Positions 43,801-58,800 of a DNA stretch of 64,000 bases are shown piece by piece. The stretch spans positions 1 to 64,000 of the forward strand of contig JAECUM010096275.1 in assembly GCA_016617855.1 (NCBI GenBank). Direction: 5' to 3'. The DNA comes from Megalonaias nervosa. Taxonomy: Eukaryota > Mollusca > Bivalvia > Unionida > Unionidae. Both the position numbers and the translations under genes were made by a program. Every line of letters starts with the position of its first letter. Within the stretch, counting starts at the first letter, position 1. The notes beneath the pieces are model-generated. The model was not told the origin of the DNA, searched no databases, and worked only from the letters and a program-made list of their open reading frames with translations.

Positions 43801-46800
43801 ACTTATCAGCCTGCTCTTGAATGATGTCACAAAAAAATTAAAAACCAAGCCTTAATCAAGAGAGGTAATGCAGTTGGCAGATTTGGACCAACTGACTAGA
43901 CTTTAATTTTAATCATAAATTTTGGGAATTGGGTTGGAGAAAAATTTTCTGGAAAAAGAAATTTGAATATTCCACAATAAGCATGAAAACTTAACAGTTT
44001 GAAGATTTCCCCATATTGACCTTTAAGTTGGCAGAATCTGCATTCTTTTGTTTTTGCATTTAAAATTTTTAGTGATAACCATTATATTGGTATTGAGACA
44101 GATTATTGCAGTCTAGGTCAAGATCATCTGAGTAGCCAAGCTGTAAAATGTTTTCGCATGAACTAGCTACATTCATACATGAACATCACTTCCAAATCTG
44201 TCATGAAAATAAATTATAGAGTAGCTTCACCCTTGGGTGAAATCATTTCTATAGTTGATATAAATGCAGTTACATTTCCTTGTTTTTCTTCTGTTCTGCT
44301 TGAAAGTTTCCATGTTTGGAAATTCCTAGATCTACTGAAGTCATTGAGAAATCTTACAAGGGAGGCTACTCACATTTGACTTCCTTTTTAAGCATGCAAT
44401 AGATCTCTTTGCACTATTGTTGCTAAACCAAGGCAAGATGGTTGTACTATCTTATTTTGGCATGTAAGTGCTGGATTTGTGAGGTAGTGGTCATATTTAT
44501 AATTTGTCATGATCTTCACAATGAAAAGAATTGGATTTTAGTATTAAAAAATTTGCCAGATTATAAAAATCAATTTTTGTTTGCAGCAAATTCTTTATTG
44601 CGAATTAAACTTTGAATGCTCTATATTTATAAAGCTATATCCATGCCAAGGAAACACTGTGTTTTTTCCCAACACTATTTCCTGATGAGAAATGACAGAA
44701 AATTAATCATGATTGCTGATGTGGGAATCAAAATTAGTGGGCAGAAGTTTGATAATGACTTACATTTTGTACCTTATGGTGGGTTTTTATTATTTCATAT
44801 CAGTACATATAATGAATTCTATTATTCATTTCCTGTGACTAAATCAGTGATTAAACCTAAGACTGCAGAGGTGCAGAGTGAGTGCATTACTGTAGTACAC
44901 TGGTTATGTTCATTGTATATGGAATGTTTCCTCACTTTTTCAGGACTGAACAGCCGTTGGCAACCAAACTTACCTCAGGGCGCTTTCTTTCCTGTGTCCT
45001 TGAAAACATGCAGAAAAAGAATGGGTAAGTCTTAACTGTACAGTAAATACCAGTGTATCGTGATCATACAGTTGCAAAATGTGTGTAGTCCCAGATCAGC
45101 CACTGTGCAGGTAGGGTCTGCACTCATTGCATATGAACATAAGTAGAATAGAAAACATATTCATTTGTGTTGAACCCACCTTAATTTAATCTTGAAAAAG
45201 CAATCACTTTAGCATTCAATTTGGTGAATGTTTGTGTAACTGTACTTAATCCATCCTATGTTGACCCACAGTCTATAACTATGGTCAATATTAAAGTTTT
45301 TTTGGCTTAAGTTCAATGATAACATTCCTTAAATGAAGCCTTACTGGAGGCTTAACATAGCAACCACTTTAGCATCAGTGTGCATGTCTGTATATACATT
45401 ATTGTTCAAAGTTTTTAGATTCAGCTCTGTTAAAACATTATACTTTGTAGCCCCCCAGAAAAGGCTGGCTCAGCAAAAAAAGGGGTCTTGTGTATGCATC
45501 ATATCATGTCCCATGAAACCCATATTTTTTAATGGCAGTAATACAGCACCTGCTACTTGCATTTGTTACCTTCTCTGGGATGCCACAACTTCACCTTACA
45601 CCTGTCACTTTCTAAAATGTACATAATATCTATAGAGTACCCTCCCATGTTGGTCAACAGCATTTGCAACATGCACAATGTTGGCATACCTCCATGATAC
45701 TTACATGTATGGTGGCCAGAGTTTCTTTGGATATTGTACTTAAGTAAAAATTGTACATGATCTAAGCACACAGCTGACCAAAATGGCTGCACCTTTGTGT
45801 AACGTAATGCATACGTACATGTATTAGTCCAGTTCACAGTAAGGTCGTATGAGTTTGGTTCCCTTATTACTGTTGTGCTCTCTTTAAAAGAGAATCGAAT
45901 AGTGCAACATGTGCTAAAGCAGAGTGAATAAACTTGTTTGAGTACAGCCCTGTCTTACATATTGAATTTGTCCTAGGTCACTAGCACAAACATGTAACTA
46001 TGGTAATTTAGAGGACAGTCTGTTGAGAGACGGAATGGTAATTGGAGTAAGAGACAATAGCACCAGGAGAAAACTGTTGCTAGAAGTTAACCTTAAGAAC
46101 TTGGATAGATATTTGTCAAGCAAACAAAAAATTGCAAGAACAGATGAAAGCTATGCATCAGGAAGAAGTGTCGGCATTAGCCCAAAGGAAGAGTGAAAAG
46201 TCAAAAAAGCAAAGTCAGCTGCAAAGAGAGTGTGACTACTGTGGGAAAAAACATGAAGCAAAGAAAGAGGCTTGCCCGGCTGTTGGAAGAATGTGTGCAA
46301 AGTGTGGGTTAAAGAACCATTTAGCAGTAAAGTGCAAGCAGAAAACTCCAAAAGGGAAAGCACACAAAAAGAAATACAAGTAGAAAGAAAGGGTAAAAGT
46401 TATAGATGATGATTCAAGTCTTGACAGTGATAGTGATGAATTTGTGTTGACAGTCGAAGAAGTGAATGGGATAGAAAGATACCCAAAGAAATTATTTCCC
46501 AAAATGACTTTAGGTGAGAGTCAGATAAATTTCCAGTTAAACTGTGGCTCAACAGTTAACATAATCTCTGAAACAGATTATAAGACAGTATGCCATGATG
46601 ACAAACTGAATCACCTGGAAAAGAACAATATGACGCTTGTTATGTATAACAACAGTGAAATGAGAGCCTTGGGTACAAGAAAATTACACATTACAAAACC
46701 AAAGAATAAGAAAGTTTACATCTTAGAGTTTGTAATTGTACAAGGGAAGGCAAGACCCCTACTTGGAGCCCAAGCAGTGCAGAAAATGAAACTTATTACT

Positions 46801-49800
46801 GTAAATAAACAACATATCATGGCAGTAGAGACAACACAAAACCTCATACAGGAATATGAAGACATATTCAGTGGAGAAGGTCTCTTGGAAGGAGAACTCC
46901 ACCTTGAACTGACAGAACCAAAAAAAAGCCAAACCAGTAAAACTGCCAGTGAGGAAAATTCCATTAGCTGTTAAGCCGAAGTTGAGGGGAGAAATTCAAC
47001 GCCTGGTGAAACTTGGAATATTGACTCCAGAGAAAGAACCAACAGATTGGATTTCTAGCATGCTGGTGGTTATGAAAAACAACAATAAAGGCTGTGCATT
47101 GACCCACAACCTGTAAATAAAGTCTTGAAAAGGAACCATTACCCAACTCCAACAATAGAAGATGTTCTGCCAGACCTTCAAGGCTATCGGAAGTGACAGA
47201 GCCATTGCGACAGTTGATCAAGAAGGACGCAGAGTTTTATTGGGATCAAGTTCATGACAAATGTCTTCATGAGATTAGAGAGATATTGACATCAGCACGA
47301 GTGCTAGGGTACTTTGACCATGGGAAGGACACTATTCTTCAATGAGATGCATCGGAAACGGGGCTAGGGGCTTGTTTGCTGCAGGAGGGGCACCCAGTTG
47401 CCTATGACTCATGTGCACTCACGGTGACTGAGGTAAATTATGCACAAATCAAGAAGGAGTTACTAGCAGTAGTTTTTGGAATGGAAAGGTTTGAGAACTA
47501 TGTCTACAGGAGACGAGTAGTCATAGAAAGTGACCACAAAAAACTTGAAATAATCTGCAAGAAAACTTTAGTTATTGCACCAGAGCAGCTGCAAAGAATG
47601 CTCTTAAAACTACAGAAATTTGACTTCATTGTAGTCTACAAGCAAGGTACACAGATGTACATGGCTGATACATTGAGTCGTGCATATTTGCCCTGCACCA
47701 AGAAAGTAAGGGATAGCGATAGAGTGTTTGAGGTTGATACCCACTCATTCACAGAGAAAGCAATAGAAAGTGTGAGTATGGTTGAGTATCTACCAGTTTC
47801 TATGGAACGCATCAATGAGATTCAGAGAGAAACTGAAACGGATTTTCAGTTAAGACAGCTGAAAAAAGTCATTCAGAGAGGATGGCCAGGAGAAAAAGTA
47901 CTTCCACAAGAACTACAGTATTACTTTCCTTTCCGAGAGGAACTGACATTACAGAAGGGCCTGATTTTCAAAAGTGACCACATAGTGATCCCAGCCACAC
48001 TGAAAGATTTGATAATGGAAAGGCTGCACTCCAGTCATATAGGAATACAAGGCTGTCTGCAAAGAGCCAGAGAAGCTATATATTGGCCAAACATGAATTG
48101 TGAAATAGAAAACTATATTGCAAAGTGTGAAACATGCAATGCATATTCTTCTCAGCAACAGAAGGAACCACTCATAAGTCATGATGTGCCTACAAGGCCA
48201 TGGGAGAAGATAGGTGTAGACCTATGTGATTTTGACAACAAAGCATATCTGGTCACAGTAGACTACTATTCAAATTTTGTTGAAGTTGATAGACTTTATA
48301 ATAAGACTGCCAAAAAAGTCATCATAAAAGTGAAAGCTCACATGGCCAGGTATGGAATACCAGATGAACTTGTATCAGTCAATGGACCACCATTCTCTGG
48401 AAAAGATTTTGCAGAATTTGCATGTACTTACAAGTTCAAACACAAAACTAGCTGGCCAGGATACCCTCAATCAAATGGAAGAGTGGAGAATGCGGTGAAA
48501 ACAGTGAAGAGATTAATGAGGAAAGCAGTACAGTCTAGATCAGATCCCTACCTCACGCTACTGGATTTCCGGAATACACCAATGGATTTCCGGAATACAC
48601 CAACGGAAGGATTGCATTCATCACCTGCACAACACATGTTCAATAGGCACACAAGAACTTTACTGCCAATGTCAAAAAGGACTCCTAATGCCAAGGTTAC
48701 AGTCACAGGACAGTACCAGATCTAGGTTGTTGGTAAACAAAAGGAAACAAGAGAAATACTACAATAGGAGTGCAAAGGAGTTACAACCATTACACACAGG
48801 AGATGTTGTTAGGGTTAAACCCAGTGATAAACATGGTACATGGTGCAAGGCATACATAGAGGGGAAAGTTGACATTTGCTCACACAAGATTTGGACAGAA
48901 GATGGTGGTGTGTATCGCAGGAATAGAAAGCATCTGCGAGCTACAAGCGAAAATTTCATAGACCCTGATATTCAGGACCTACACCCAACACCTGCGGAAT
49001 TGCGAACACCAGATAGACTCATGCCATCTGAAACATGCAAAACAGAAACAGAAATTCATGTACCACATGAAATTGAAAACACCAATATTGGTGCAAAGAT
49101 TACATCTCGGAGCAAGACTAGACCAAAGATGAGCGGACAACAACCGTTGAATAATAATGGTGGATCTCCAGACAACTATCAGACATCTAGAGGGAGAAGT
49201 GTTAAGAAACCAGTGTATTTGAAAGACTATATCACCTAAATATGAATGTATGTTAATTCCTAGGACAGTGATGTAGAGTTAAACTAAGAGTAGAAAAAAT
49301 TGATTTAAGACAGACAGAACTTCAAATAATTCATTGGAGTAAATCATTGCTAGTGATTCCTAGGAAAGCTGACCGTTCCTATATTAAGGAATAATTTCAT
49401 TTGTCTCATTATTGGTTCTGCATGCATAATGCTGAGAATTCTAGTCAGATTTTATTTGTAGTAAATTTAGGACTCCTGAAAGAAAAGTATGACAAAGGAC
49501 TTGTATATTAAGATTATGTGCCAGCAAGCAAGTTAATGGAGAAAATCTATTTTAAGAAGGGAGATGTAATGTAATGCATACATACATGTATTAGTCCAGT
49601 TCCCAGTAAGGTTGTACGAGTTATTTCCCTTGTTACTGTTGTGCTCTCTTTAAAAGAGAATAGAATGGTGCAACATGTGCTAGAGCGGAGTGATTAAACA
49701 TGTTTGAGTACAGCCCTGTCTTGTGTATTGAATTTGTCCTAGAAAGACATTACACTGTGTACTCAAAATATCAGCCCAAATTAGTCTAAATTACTCCATC

Positions 49801-52800
49801 TTTAGCAGTCATTACAATAGGGAAAACAAATTTTGCCAGATGAGACAATACCAGCTTGTAAAAGTGCAATAAATGAATTACCCAAAAAATAAACTTACAA
49901 AAGGTTATCTGACAGCTCATTCTTTAACAATTTACCCATGAAGTTCAGTCAGCTGAAATGTAAAACATAACTATATAAATCAACATTAGGCTCATTTACT
50001 GTTTTTAACTTGGTACGTTGTTTGAAATAGGACAAAAGTCTTTTAAAATATTACTACAACATGGTAATGCAAGTAAAAATCAAATTGTATAACATGTAGA
50101 CATATTCCCTGCAGGGAGGGTGCGTTTTAGGGAAAAACATGGATAACCCGCATATTATATTCGCTAATTTAAGGTAAGTTCTGCTTATGGTGGGAGAAAT
50201 GATTCCTACCACATTGTGAATTTAACAATAAAATAGATTATGTCCAGTTGAGATATTTATTAAATATACATTGACCTCCATGGTTTATGGAACTACTATG
50301 TCTGGAACCCAACTGTGGGTCATTTAAGACAAAGTGTACATTATAAAACTTTTTGGCAGAAGATAATGTTGCCTTCACTATCTTAGATTACAGTTCTGAA
50401 TTTTTCAAAGGCATGCTTTCCAGCTGATAAAAGCAGTATGTGTTATTTTATTGTGTATGACTGAAAATTGGTCTAACATTTAGAAAAATTTTGACTTTCT
50501 TTTGTTAAAAGTCTTTTTAGGGTTGACAGGTCTGTAAATATACAAAACTTTCTATGTATTAAGTCAGAAATCTGTGTATCTAGCTCCAGCTTAAAATATG
50601 CTTTAAAATTCATTCACCCATCTGTAATAAAAAATTATAACTCCTGAAAAATCAGATTATTCTCCAATATCAGCCCTGTATCATCATTTTTTTTGTTTTA
50701 TAAAAGAGCAAACATGACCTCTGTCAACACCGACCAATAAAGACCTTTTTTCACCATTCTCTTCATAGATTGTGTACCTCTTCTGTGTATTTTGCCATTT
50801 CAGACCTAAACTTTACCTCTTCTCTGCTCACGATTCCACTATTGTTGGTGTTCTTCATGCCTTAAATATTTTTGACAACCAGTGGCCTCCCTTTGCAGCG
50901 AACATACGCTTTGAATTGTATGAGGATTCCAAGAAAACTGAATATGTAAAGATCAAGTATAATGGACAGGTAAGTTCTTTGGGCCTGCATTTACTTCTAG
51001 AGTAGAGACATGGAAACCTGGATTGTACCAAGTAAGTGTAGCATTAAGTCGCAATTTAGTCGCACAAGAATAATTGTCCTTAGTGATTGGCTTTTAATGT
51101 GTGGTACTGAGTGATAAAAGATAGCCATCAAGAAAGGTAGCTGCCATGAGTAATTTTCCTTCACCCATGAAAAGGATGCTACAGAAGACAGTTAAGCAAA
51201 GCTTGGGGTATTGTATATGCACATTTAGTTTTTAGCTTACCTGGTTTTTTATGGTGTAGCCCAGTATCTAGTATGTATTGTCAGTCATATGTCATTAATT
51301 GTCCATCCTTAAACAGTTTCTTGTTATCACTATGGAGTAGATATGTTTCATCATAATTTCAGTTAAACATGGAATATGGGTTTATATTATCAGATCTTGG
51401 ATGAGTTTGATAATGAGCAAGATCCATGCATGCTAATGATCGTACTTCTGATTGGCAGACCTTATTACCCTTCTGGAGTTCTTATTTCTGATACCATTTT
51501 GATTAAACATGGAATACCTGTTTGTATTATTAAGATCTCCAACAAGTTTAGTAATGAGTGATATTTTTGCCTACTAATGAGGTGTTCTGATTGGCTAAGC
51601 TGGCTTCCACTCTGTCAGCCATATTTCTGATCTTATTTTGATCAAAACTAAAATAAGGGCTTATATCATCAAGATCTTGGTTGGATTCAGTAAAGAGAAA
51701 GATCCACACCTATTAATGATGTAATCATATATCTGAATGGCTGACTGTGTTTACCATCCTGAAGGTCAGATTTCTGATCCAGTGTGGATCAAATTTGGTA
51801 GATATGAGTTAAGTAATTAGTGAGGTCCACACTTATGAGATTATCATGGATCAGAATGAGATTATCATGGATCAGATTGTCTGAGCTTGTTCCTATTTTA
51901 GATGCCATATGTCTGATTCTGTTTTGATCAGATGTGGAATACCATAGTTATTGGAACAGAACCCCCTTCTAATAAACACCTCCTCTTTTTTTTCTGCAAA
52001 AGAAAGAAATTCCTACCTTATCTAGGCTTATAGATTTGTATATATCCATTATGATATGTCCAGATAATTAAAACAGTACATGAGTGAGAAAAATCAAAAC
52101 AAGCTTAAATGTCATTGGAAGTGAGTGGAAAGTTACAGTACTTGATCAGTTGTTACATGTGTGATTAAATATAACTGGTATGTTGCTGGGGTCTGAGTCT
52201 ATTTTTAGACCGTTTTCTGCAGGATTTTTAGGATGATGGTACTTATGCTAATAGTAATCTAATAAATGTTCCCATCATTCCTTTGGAAATTGCACCACAT
52301 CTGGGGTGTCTATTAGAATAACTGTGGTATGTACATATAGCATTAAGAACTTGGACACATTTGATAACGAGTGAAATCTATGCATGTTAATTATATGATC
52401 ATGCATCTGATTGGCTGCGCATGTTACAACTCTGGAGGCCATATTTGTGATCTGATTTTGATCAGTCTTTGAATGTACTCTTATGTCATCAAGATTGTGA
52501 AAAAATTCATAAAAGAGCAGATACACAGATATTGAGGTGAATTTGAATCTGATTGGCTGACCTTGTTGCCTGTCTAGAAGCCAAATTTCTGACCAAATTT
52601 GAATTATAGGTTTATTATATTAAGATCCTTGGATGGGGTCAATAATAAGTGAGATCCCTGTATATTAATGATGTAATCTTTCATCTGATTGTCTGAGGTC
52701 ACCCCTCTATAAGCGACATTTTTTTTCTGATTTTGATCAGACTTGGAATATATGCTTGTATCAGAGATTTTGGACAGTTTCAGTAATGAACATGATCCAA

Positions 52801-55800
52801 ACATATTTTTGAAGTGATCTGGTGCCTGATGGCTGAGCATTTTGTGTGACTATGGAAACCACATTTCTCTTTACTGATATTGATCAGACTTCAAATATAG
52901 GTTTATGTGATCAAGATCTCACATGGGTTCAGTAATGTGCTGGATCCATGCATATTATTAATTTAGTGCTCACTCTTTGAGCTTCTTGTCACTCTAGAGA
53001 CTGTATTTCAGATCCAGTTTTGATCAAACTTGTTATATAGGCACAAATCATTAAAACCTTGAATAATTTCAGTTATGAGCAAGATGCATGAATATTAATG
53101 AGGTGATTTTGTATCTGATTGGTTGAGTTTGGCAGTGCTTTAGCAACTGTCTGTTTGATCATATTTTTCTCAGACTTGGGCATTTTGCTTTGATTGTGTG
53201 ACATAATGTTAGAACTGTTCAAACTTAATACATGTTTTCTAGTGGCAAGAAGTGTTTATTTGTCACTTGATGAAGAACACAGTCAGGCATTTGAAAAATA
53301 TTTAGTGCATTGCTTACTCATTTCATACCATTGTCAGCCTACTTGAAAAAGACTGAACAGTGCAGGCTGTTAAGTAGTATGTAGATATTCTGTCCAAACG
53401 AGGTATGACATGCATTATTCTTACTGCACACAGTCCTGTTTGTAACGACCCTCAAGAGGAGTGGTGAAATATGTTAGCTAAAATGGAGTTTCATTAAAAA
53501 TAGAAGAAATACATGGATTGTATTTCCTTTGGGACACAATATGGACTTTGTTTAATCTGGAACTCTGTTAAATCTAAATTTGTTTTTGCATTACTTTTCC
53601 AAGATTTCACCAGAGATCATTAGGTTCCCACAGTTGCAAGTTGGTCCTCCATAAATCGTAGTGTCCATTCTTTATGTCTAAAGTTTTCCAGCAAACAGCA
53701 AGTTCATGTACTTTGTTATTTACTGTTAATCAAGTATGCTGCTTTGATTTTTGGCATGCTGTACTGTTTCATTTTGAACAGAGTTGTAACCCTTTTCATT
53801 TACAAAACTGTTGACTTCATAATTTCGCCATAGTTTTTGTGTAATATTTTGCAATAATATGAGCTATGCAGGGTATCAATTTTATTGCATTCTTTTCTGC
53901 CAAGATACTGCATGTGAGAGTTTTGTTTATTTATTAGGCCCTTTGTCTTATAATGGGGATGATTTGATGAATTGTTGACAGGTAAGCAAATGGAATTTAT
54001 TATAACTGTATAACAGTCAAGAAAATCTTAATAGAGTATGTACAAAGAATTGTGACCATGCATCAGCCATTTCATGCAAACTGCTGTTTTTGTGTAGAGC
54101 GGGAGGGCAGTATTTTGGATAATCAGTGATGCCAGAAATAGCCACATGCATACTTTGTTTCTTCAAACTTTGTGATGTTAGACCAACATTGCTGACATTT
54201 TTTCAGAATCCAGTAGTCCAAGGAAAAGTAAGTTAAATAAATTACTTGTCCATATAAAAAAGCAACTTGTCTATATTTTTTTATAGTTGGAAAGAATAGT
54301 GAAGACAGTATTGTTACAATATTTGTTTTTATTTAGCTGTTCCTAAACACATGCAGTGGGTTATGGAGCTGTACTTGATGAAATTTTGACTTGTCTTCTT
54401 TTTGTAGTAAAAGGTAGACTAAGACTATTCAAGTTAAAAAACAGTAAAGTTTACACAACCCTGTAAGTAATTTATTCTTGTTTTGATGTGAATGATTATT
54501 TTGGCAATGAAAAGATAAATTAATTCTGAAAAAAGCTAAACTGTAAACAAGCACATTTACATATGGGTTCACTCGACACTGATTGCCATATTTTGATTTG
54601 TAATATGCACCCCTAATTTTGACCCAAAATGAGGTATAATAAAACCCCCGTTAATTCTGCCATATCCTGTGCATGTGATCTAATACATTTTATTCTTTGT
54701 AATTTCTCTCCGTTTTTGTAGTGCAACAATAGTCACTGATCATTTGGATAGTGCACTGATCATTTATTACACAACATTTGATTAGTTTACAATAAACCTC
54801 TGCTCAGCTGTTAGTATGTGGCACCCTGATCTTGACCAGTTTATTTCTTGACAGTAATCTTGAAAGAAAGAATAAAAAAACAAGCAATACTGATATCATA
54901 TCTTTGTAATTTTATGGTTGAACCTTTAACACTTTAACATTCACCTTGTTGATAGAGTTCAGCCTGTTTGATCAGATTCCTCAGTTTCCTGTTCATCATC
55001 ATCAGTCTCAAAAAGTCACTCCAAGTTCACATCTGTCATCATTACAGACATTGCTTCATAATGGCTCTCATCATTGTCTTCATTGTTGCACTTTTTGTGG
55101 TGTTCATGCGTAACGTATCTGCCCCACGAGACATCATCTTCTTTGCCATCCATTTATTTTCAGATGCAGCAATTTTTGAAGGGATGGATGATGATGCTCA
55201 GATCTGGCTTAGTCGATGCATCCACAATTGATTGGTAGATGTTGGTCAGCTTGGGTTTCATCCTTCTTCAGGCTGCATAAATGTGTGCTAGTTGTTAGCA
55301 TACCACTCAGACCATTTTATTCTGAGCATTTTTTTCATGGGCATGTTGATGGTGACATCTAAGGGCTGGAGCATTAATGTCATAGTGCCAGAAAGTATGC
55401 CTAGAGTGGTCAGATGGTCAGTCTTTAGCAGATCCTTGACATGGTCCAACCTGTGGCATCGGACAGCATTTAGAACCATTAGGCTTTTTCTGGTGTAACC
55501 ACCAGGTCATTTTCCCATGCATTCATTAAACAGTCTTTCATCTGTGTTTTGTCAATCCATCCCTTCTTCTGGTACCAGATGAGGATCCCTTTTGGTCATT
55601 GTAGTTGTGCTGATGTTGTTGGTCTGTTTCATTTGGATAGTGGTGTCGGATGAAAGATCATATGACAATGGAATTCAGTCAGCATTTCATATATGGCTTA
55701 ACTAAAGGTTGTATCTTTTGCACTGTTTAATATTGAATAGCTGGAAATTTTCAGCAATTTTGTCCTCATAATCTTCTAGCAGCTTGTGGGTTATATGCAT

Positions 55801-58800
55801 GCATTGCCATATTGTTACACTATGCCATCACAGAAATGTATAGACCCAGCTCACAGACCCATGTAGCTATTTTCTTAAGTTTTGCAGTCAGTTTTGCCTG
55901 AAAGTGAACATCTGTTGTGGATACTGAAATTCACTGTCTTCTACCATTCAAGGACTCTACTTTCTATGTCCAAATGATTTGTGCTTGTCCCTCTGTCTGC
56001 CTGTTTTGTCGTCAGCATTTTCTTAAGTCTTTCTTTCATTCTTCTCAACTCCCTAACAGACAACTCTCATAGATTGAACTCCCTCACTCATAGTGGATTT
56101 GTTACTGTCTGCTTCTCAATAAGCAGTAATGGTTAGCTTGTCTATCACAGTGCATGAGTTTCTGACATGACCCATGTTGATACTTTGTCTGTATTCATTC
56201 TAATTCAAGATGGAACACTGGATGCTGTGTGAAAGTTCAGGTCCAGAGTTTTTACTTATTTGGACTTAGTCTATCAGAACACATGAAATTTATCTCAGTG
56301 TCCAAACTAGAATTTAAGAGGACTATGCCTCATAATTATATTTGGCACCTCAAAACTTTAGCATCGTAATTATATTTGGCATCTCAAAGCTGTAGCATCA
56401 TAATTATATTTGGCATATCAAAGCTTTAGCATCATAATTATATTTGGCATCTCAAAGCTTTAGCATCATAATTATATTTGGCATCTCAGAGCCTTAGCAT
56501 CATAATTATATTTGGCACCTCAAAGCTGTAGCATCATAATTATATTTGGCATATCAAAGCTTTAGCATCATAATTATATTTGGCATGTCAAAGCTTTAGC
56601 ATCATAATTATATTTGGCATCTCAGAGCCTTAGCATCATAATTATATTTGGCATCTCAAAGCTGTAGCATCATAATTATATTTGGCATATCAAAGCTTTA
56701 GCATCATAATTATATTTGGCATCGCAAAGCTTTAGCATCAGATATTGTGGTGTAAGATCAGAAGTAAAAGGTCTGAAGAGAAGTAAGTAAATTGCAAATG
56801 TACACTGAAAGAGCATTGTAATTATGTTTAGCACATCAATGCTTCAATCATCTCTGAGTACCTTGAAAAGACACTACTGAGTCAGTGAAGCATTGATCAC
56901 CATATAACCACAAAGAAATATCAGATACTGAGATTTAAGATGAGAAATAAAACTTAGAATGAAGTTAATTATCAAAGGAATGCAAAAGTGTTGGCCATTT
57001 TCCTACATAAGCTTATTATAATTTGTTTTGGGGTACATGTTAATGTTACCATAACAGGCAAACTGTGATCATGAAAAAGATGTCCTCTAAATGTGCCTAT
57101 GATGAGAACACTAACACTACTTGAATTCTATAGATTATGTTTCAGTTCAACCATAAATTAGGAAATTGAGTAAATATTGAAAACATGTATTACACAGTTA
57201 TCAAAAATTGAATATTTCCAGGTATGGTAATCATGTGCTTGTTTTGCATTCTCCTAATTTATTGTTTCTTTTTAGTCCACATTTAAACTTTATGATTCAT
57301 TAGTTTATTAATGATCAGTTATGTGGACTTATAATATTTAACATATTGTTTTATCATTGGACAGGATAAAGTTGTACGTGGATGTGAAAAAGAACTTTGT
57401 ACACTCACGGATTTTAAGAAAGCTATAAGCAAGTATACAGTACAGAAGAAGGAGTATGAATCTTTGTGTGCATCAAATACATTGGGAGAAACAGCCAAAG
57501 GTGAGATTAAATTTCTGTCTTATACAATTGTTCACAGGAATTTCTTCAAAAGAAAATATTTGCTGTTTTTAATAAGATTGGTGAATAGCAGTCGTTCATA
57601 TAATCAGCCACCTATCAGTCAGCAGTTATTGGTCATAGCAACAGTCAGCAATTATTGGTCATAGCGTCAGTCAGCAGTTATTAGTTATAGCATCAGTCAG
57701 CAGCTATTAGTCATAGCATCAGTCAGCAGCTATTAGTCATAGTATCAGTCAGCAGCAATTCGTCAAAGCATCAGTCAGCAGCTATTTGTCAAAGCATGTC
57801 AGAAGCTACTAGTCATAGCATGAGTCAGAAGCTTTTAGTCATAGCATGAGTCAGCAGCTATTAGTCAAAGCACCAGTCAGAAGCTATTAGTCATAGCATC
57901 AGTCAGCAGCTTTTAGTCATAGCATGAGTCAGCAGCTATTAATCATAGCATCAGTCAGAAGCTGTTAGTCATAGCATCAGTCAGAAGCTATTAGTCATAG
58001 CATCAGTCAGCAGCTTTTAATCATAGTATCAAGTCAGCAGCTATTAGTCATAGCATCAATCAGAAGCTATTAGTCATAGCATCAGTCAGCAGCTTTTAGT
58101 CATAGTACCAGTCAGCAGCTGTAAGTCATAGCATCAGTAAGCAGCTATTAGTCATAGCATGAGTCAACAGCTTTTAGTCATAGCATCAGTCAGCAGCTAT
58201 TAGTCATAGCATCAGTCAGCAGCTTTTAGTCATAGCATCAGTCAGCAGCTATTAGTCATAGATTCAGTCAGCAGCTATTAGTCATGGCATCAGTAAGCAG
58301 CTATTAGTCATAGAATCAGTCAGCAGTTATAAGTCACCAGTCAGCAGCTATTTTTCATGGCATCAGCCAACAAGCTATTAGTCATAACATTTTTAACTAT
58401 AAGCAATCTTGCAGCAGTACATTTATTCGTAACCATAGCCTGTTATATCCAAAGAAAAAAAATTACAAATGTATCAAATGTGGGTGCCCTATTAATTTTC
58501 TTATTACTGCCAAATGTTGTATTGCCTATTTAAGAGAGGCTATATGGAATGATCTGCCAGTGTTTAGACAATCACATTTAGAAACTTTTCAAAAAATGGA
58601 ATATATAAAACACATGAAGGGATTCTGAAATACACTCCAACATAAAACAATACATTAAGGTTCATGACAGTTTATGAAATATGCAAGACCAAAAAATTAT
58701 CACTTGTGCTTGAAAAGTTGGTCAATGTGACCTGCCTTTCCTTAGATGTGTAGTACCTTCCAAAATGAATGCACCTAGAAAGCTTAATGACAACATTGAC

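Larger units (their letters stand above)
45798..49754 (+). mobile_element. Mag-like Ty3/gypsy LTR retrotransposon, deleted
   Basis: Short LTRs (about 190 bp) at 45798-45988 and 49565-49754; the outer termini are tgtaa...ttaca. Flanks ctttg and ctgtg are a plausible 5-bp target duplication with one change. Internal order gag, protease, RT, RNase H, integrase, the usual gypsy order. Most of gag's N-terminus and the whole RT palm are deleted and several catalytic residues are changed, so it is inactive. RNase H and integrase resemble those of the Mag/K02A2.6-type lineage, to which mollusc Steamer-like elements also belong. Confidence 0.88.

Noticed and set aside
44616..45035. 139-codon ORF ending over an ACP6 exon
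   Set aside because: It reads the exon in a different frame from the conserved one, has no domain, and begins in plain intron.
46151..47221. Several minus-strand ORFs of 69-88 codons
   Set aside because: Shadows of gag, protease and RT of the Mag-like element.
51376..52840. ORFs of 60-83 codons in both directions
   Set aside because: Lie in the degenerate ~140-bp repeat; repetitive and without family similarity.
54968..55498. Plus-strand ORFs of 68-87 codons
   Set aside because: Shadows of the minus-strand pogo-like transposase.
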